Origin: Psychromonas sp. 14N.309.X.WAT.B.A12
Lineage (GTDB): Bacteria; Pseudomonadota; Gammaproteobacteria; Enterobacterales; Psychromonadaceae
Reading direction: 5' to 3'
DNA: 64,000 bases
NCBI RefSeq assembly: GCF_030397575.1
Contig: NZ_JAPNXS010000007.1
Location: 62,001 to 126,000 of the forward strand
Position numbers and translations under genes: made by a program. Of the stretch, positions 60,909 through 64,000 are shown piece by piece. How positions within the stretch are numbered: the stretch's first letter is position 1; each line of letters starts with the position of its first letter. The notes below the pieces were generated by a model. That model saw only the letters and a list, made by a program, of their open reading frames with translations, searched no databases and was not told the origin of the DNA.

Positions 60909-61472
60909 TTAGTGATTTAGACGATGAACAACAGGTTTTCCCTGAGACTTCTTAAACCCAAAGTTAGCTAATTTAGTTAAGCTGTTATCCGCTTCTTGCC
61001 AATATACCGTTGCTCTGTGATTTCGTATTTCATGCATTATTACATCGTAACTAAGTTGTAATGGAAACCACTTTTCCGGTGCTTTATGGCTAACTAACAG
61101 CGTTACAAATACTGACTTAAAGTAACCCAAGTGTTCATTGTAAACCACATCAACTTCAGCTTGTTGCGCCTTGATCGGTAATTTTTCTCCAGCACGTTGT
61201 AAAAATAGATGCTGTTGTAAATAAGCTGCTAGTTCCTCTAACAGCTTAACCGATAGCTTTTGATCGACGTCAACCTGACTTAACGCCTTAAGCTCTGGTG
61301 CTGCGATCAACAAGTCTTCCAAAGGAAAGCTAATACTGACACTCAACGCTTGGTCTGCTTGTTCCGATAAGGTTACAACACTGCCAGGTAGCGAATGAGC
61401 ATGTGTCGCACTGGCGCAAAATAAGTACAATAATGCGAGTAAATTAATGCGTAGTGCTTTACTCAAGATCAT
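60909..61472 (-). CDS. exported protein, HupE/UreJ-ectodomain-like
   Basis: A 187-residue secreted protein. The signal peptide ends near ATHAHS (about residue 26), leaving a mature N-terminus with His-x-His. The rest is an alpha/beta domain with PLEDLLIAAPELKAL and a late PLQLSYDVI. The general layout resembles the periplasmic part that precedes HupE/UreJ-type membrane domains, here without the membrane part. This is a weak likeness. It overlaps the DUF3500 gene by 4 bases, so they are co-expressed. Confidence 0.6.
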   Translation of the reverse strand: MILSKALRINLLALLYLFCASATHAHSLPGSVVTLSEQADQALSVSISFPLEDLLIAAPELKALSQVDVDQKLSVKLLEELAAYLQQHLFLQRAGEKLPIKAQQAEVDVVYNEHLGYFKSVFVTLLVSHKAPEKWFPLQLSYDVIMHEIRNHRATVYWQEADNSLTKLANFGFKKSQGKPVVHRLNH

Positions 61473-62656
61473 TCAGTTTGACCACCGTAATCATCCGTTT
61501 TATCACGCCAAACAGAATGGGGATGGTTACCTTTTTCATTGGTTGATTTATTAGATTGTAACGAAAACTCAATCCACAGAGATGGGCCATCAACTCGTAC
61601 GTAATCATCTTCACTGTTTAAATCGGTTGTGCCTGAGTAGCCGATTACTGTGCCATCCATTTCCGAACGGTATTTATCCATATACTTTTTAGCATCGATT
61701 GCATTAATATCGTCAACATAGGTAGCAATTGCTTTTAGCAGCAATACCTTTTGAGTGTCACTGAGTTTTTTAACACTCATCCCTTCTTGTTGATCAGGAA
61801 TGGCATCATCAGCCTGCGGGCCGGCAAGTATATCGCGGTAAGTACCTTCTAATTCAGCTTCTTTAAGCTGCTCGGGTGTTAACGAGTTAAGTAAAGCGGC
61901 AAAAGTATCTCTTTCTTGTAACATCGGAATGTTGGTTCTTCCATTCATTTCAAAAGCATGGAAAGGCTCTATGCCTCTAAACGAAGGTGTTGCACCAATT
62001 AACTCACCATCTTTGTATGTGTTTGATAAAGCTAAGTGATGCCCTCCGTAATAAAGTTCCCAGAGACCTGTTTTAGAGGGTGTACCTAAAAAGGCCAGTT
62101 TACTATTAAACGAAGAATAACCCGCTTTATAATCATCGCTCACCGTACCGATATAATCATCTGCATTCAGCGTTTGTAATAACTCATCAAAACCTTCATT
62201 TTCTTCAATGCCTGTTGCTTCCATTAAGATAGCTTTTACCACGCCACGTTGCTCAACCTTTAACTCACCTAAAAAGATACCAGGACGAGAAGGAAAAGCC
62301 CCTGCAGGCAGATTGCTCCACTTTTTAGCTTCGGCAACAGAATAATCTAATTGCATTAATGCTAATGCATCATCGGAAACGCTTGATTTCAAAAGATCAA
62401 TTAAACAAAGTAATCGAGTCACACCTGGTTGGTCGCCACAGGTTTCTACGGACTCAGGAATAGCAATAGTCCCCATCAGTGTCCCTGTATCACCTAAACG
62501 AGCCTGTATCGCGGCATTTTCAGGTGATGGAGGATGCCCATGTTCAGCATCAGGGCCGTGTTGGTGCTCAGATTCAGCATGAACATAACTACTAGTTAGC
62601 ACACCTGCTAATAACGCGCTCATAAAAACTGGTAAGGTCATTTTCTTTCTATTCAT
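61469..62656 (-). CDS. DUF3500 family exported protein
   Basis: A 395-residue protein with a signal peptide ending near YVHAES (about residue 28). The mature N-terminus is His-rich (EHQHGPDAEHGHPP), suggesting metal binding. The body matches the DUF3500 family: LFLGEL-like segment after GIFLG, WELYYGGHHLALS, GIEPFHAFE, and a late DGPSLWIEFSLQ with HPHSVWRD. Function is unknown. It overlaps the downstream exported protein by 4 bases. A metal-linked extracytoplasmic role is an inference from the His cluster. Confidence 0.78.
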   Translation of the reverse strand: MNRKKMTLPVFMSALLAGVLTSSYVHAESEHQHGPDAEHGHPPSPENAAIQARLGDTGTLMGTIAIPESVETCGDQPGVTRLLCLIDLLKSSVSDDALALMQLDYSVAEAKKWSNLPAGAFPSRPGIFLGELKVEQRGVVKAILMEATGIEENEGFDELLQTLNADDYIGTVSDDYKAGYSSFNSKLAFLGTPSKTGLWELYYGGHHLALSNTYKDGELIGATPSFRGIEPFHAFEMNGRTNIPMLQERDTFAALLNSLTPEQLKEAELEGTYRDILAGPQADDAIPDQQEGMSVKKLSDTQKVLLLKAIATYVDDINAIDAKKYMDKYRSEMDGTVIGYSGTTDLNSEDDYVRVDGPSLWIEFSLQSNKSTNEKGNHPHSVWRDKTDDYGGQTE

Positions 62657-62704
62657 GTGCTTCTCCGATGATGAGGTAATTAAAATGTCGTTCTTTCTGC
62701 ATTA

Positions 62705-63016
62705 TTAAACGATATATTTTTCAGCTAGCTGCATGACCAATTCATTAGATAGATTCGATAGCGAGTACTGGTCAATAAAAGTAAACGCTTCAGTGCCTGC
62801 TTCGCCTGTCCCAACACCAACTACCTCTGGGTGTGCATCTAAAATGATAAACATCAATTTAAGATTACGTTTAATGTTATTAATCGTCACTGCATTAGAA
62901 GCTTGTAAGCTTTGCTCTAACAACCCAACAGTACTCGATAAGTCAGGATATTTATCTATTAACTGATCGTTTGTTTCTGCCACTAATGTTAATAGTTGCT
63001 CAATATTTTTATCCAA
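62705..63016 (-). CDS. hypothetical acidic helical protein
   Basis: A 103-residue protein without signal peptide or membrane segment, mostly predicted helix, acidic in character. A notable segment is AHPEVVGVGTGEAGTEAF. I do not recognise a family. It lies 48 bases upstream of the DUF3500 gene and 18 bases after the DUF1499 gene, so it probably shares their transcript. Confidence 0.6.
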   Translation of the reverse strand: MDKNIEQLLTLVAETNDQLIDKYPDLSSTVGLLEQSLQASNAVTINNIKRNLKLMFIILDAHPEVVGVGTGEAGTEAFTFIDQYSLSNLSNELVMQLAEKYIV

Positions 63017-63034
63017 GATAGTTCCTTTTCTCTA

Positions 63035-63490
63035 CTATTGGTCAGCTAATAAAGCCTTAAGTTGCTCAATACGTTTTTTATTTGCACCAAAATCTTTACG
63101 CCCTACGCGTGATGACGATCTGAAATGTAGTTGTTGATCATCGGTAATTCTAAACTCTACGTCATCCACAAAACCAAACACTCCCGACGTAAAAGTGCTG
63201 GCGATATAGGATGAATCAGACGTTACAATTTCTCCGCCCATTGCCTCAATAGCCGTTTTAAGTTTATCCATAAACACCGGTTTTTCTTGGCTAAAAGTTA
63301 AGGATTCAATGGTCGCTGGGTGGTTATCAATAACTTCACTGATCACACAATTCTCAGTGCTAATACAAGCTTGTAAATGCCATTCTTTTAGCCCTAATGC
63401 TTGGCCTTTTTTAGAGAGCATCCCCAACACAAAAAATGCGATAACTATAATCACAGCAATTGCAATCAGGATATAGAGTAACTTATTCAT
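63035..63490 (-). CDS. DUF1499 family membrane-anchored protein
   Basis: A 151-residue protein with one N-terminal helix (residues 4-24) and a soluble domain of the DUF1499 pattern: CISTENCVIS early, then FGFVDDVEFRI and the hallmark RSSSRVGRKDFGANKKRIEQLK near the end. DUF1499 proteins are widespread and uncharacterised. It is the first gene of the probable DUF1499 / 103-aa / DUF3500 / exported-protein unit. Confidence 0.8.
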   Translation of the reverse strand: MNKLLYILIAIAVIIVIAFFVLGMLSKKGQALGLKEWHLQACISTENCVISEVIDNHPATIESLTFSQEKPVFMDKLKTAIEAMGGEIVTSDSSYIASTFTSGVFGFVDDVEFRITDDQQLHFRSSSRVGRKDFGANKKRIEQLKALLADQ

Positions 63491-63571
63491 AATATTAACC
63501 TTATTTGATAACTATATTTAAATTTCAATATGTGTGTTGATGCTTGAAAGATCACCGCTCCCCCCCTTATT

Positions 63572-64000
63572 TTATGACTCTATTTGCTCTAAAATTTCAA
63601 CTGCCTTGGGGAACTGCTCGATATTGAACAGTTTATCTCTCACTTGCCAAAATCGCCCTACTTTATGGGCAATCACGATTTCTGGCGCTTGTAATCTATG
63701 TTCATTTTGAATCACTTTGGTCACCGACGAATCGGTAAAAGGACGAAAACGATCAATTAAATGTGGTTGAATAAAACGCTGTAAAAACATCGCTTTTTGT
63801 TTTACCGTGGTTAACTGCCAGAATTCACTGATCTGTCCTTGACCACCATGATAGGTCACCTTCAACTGGTTTTTACCATGTTTATTTTTTGTACCTTCGA
63901 GTTGCATATCATCACAACGAATAATCATTGCATCTTTTAGCTTTAACGCTTCACGTAATTTTTTATCGGGGTCAACTAATACCGCTTCGCAGTGTCCGCA
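63572..64000 (-). CDS. C-terminal part of a probable RadD-like helicase (cut by window edge)
   Basis: The frame is open through the right edge: upstream of the first internal ATG it continues CGHCEAVLVDPDKKLREALKL, so the gene begins outside the window. The CGHC would be half of a zinc-binding module, followed by about 130 residues (IQPHLIDRFRPF, KVGRFWQVRDKLF). The Cys motif followed by this domain recalls the C-terminus of the superfamily II DNA helicase RadD (YejH), but no helicase motif is inside the window, so the name is tentative. Confidence 0.5.
   Translation of the reverse strand, partial: CGHCEAVLVDPDKKLREALKLKDAMIIRCDDMQLEGTKNKHGKNQLKVTYHGGQGQISEFWQLTTVKQKAMFLQRFIQPHLIDRFRPFTDSSVTKVIQNEHRLQAPEIVIAHKVGRFWQVRDKLFNIEQFPKAVEILEQIES

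Overview
The window is a low-GC chromosomal segment of a free-living gammaproteobacterium. Gene order and protein character (groES-groEL with fxsA nearby, the ftsB-ispD-ispF-truD-surE-yqaA-nlpD-rpoS block, the lepA-lepB-rnc-era-recO-pdxJ block, RpoS, a DUF3545 protein, an RRM protein with membrane segments) suggest a marine, probably cold-adapted relative of Psychromonas. That placement is an inference from protein recognition and synteny, not a search result. There is no rRNA, no tRNA I can recognise, no intact insertion sequence and no CRISPR array.

Layout. 0-7 kb: a DMT exporter, then a surface-glycosylation cluster (GT2 sugar carrier synthase, GT-C/ArnT-like transferase, GtrA-type membrane protein) next to a PmrA/PmrB-like two-component system. 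PmrA-box-like direct repeats lie at nearly the same distance in front of both operons. 7-14 kb: a DUF3429 protein, a TauE/SafE permease, a LysR regulator, and a TAXI-TRAP transporter whose operon ends in a nitrilase. 14-20 kb: groES-groEL with a textbook heat-shock promoter and a 3' region of about four tandem 150-bp copies, each full copy carrying a terminator; then fxsA, an MFS transporter and two orphan type IV pilin-like genes. 20-36 kb: rpoS back to mazG, a conserved housekeeping run on the minus strand, interrupted by a LysE exporter, a YgjV-like protein and a polar amino-acid ABC transporter. pyrG has a leader with a promoter and an intrinsic terminator, which looks like attenuation. 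36-45 kb: a remnant of a TcyP-type symporter, a SufS-type desulfurase, the pdxJ-lepA operon, and a membrane-anchored RRM protein. 45-56 kb: LysR / HisC-like aminotransferase / amino-acid binding protein, oligopeptidase B, two HD hydrolases, and an EmrAB-type multidrug pump with its MarR repressor and two palindromic operators. 55-64 kb: a haem-motif diguanylate cyclase, KDG kinase, proline iminopeptidase, a PhyH dioxygenase, and a run of periplasmic or membrane proteins of unknown function (DUF3500, DUF1499 and others), ending in a gene cut by the window edge.

The signals I rate highest are: (1) the PmrA-like regulon controlling a three-part glycosyl-transfer cassette; (2) the putative pyrG attenuator with a short leader reading frame; (3) the tandem duplications behind groEL and eno, both with a 150-bp period; (4) the paired MarR operators; (5) the TAXI-TRAP/nitrilase operon. 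All functional statements rest on reading the sequence and on family knowledge; no database search was possible.
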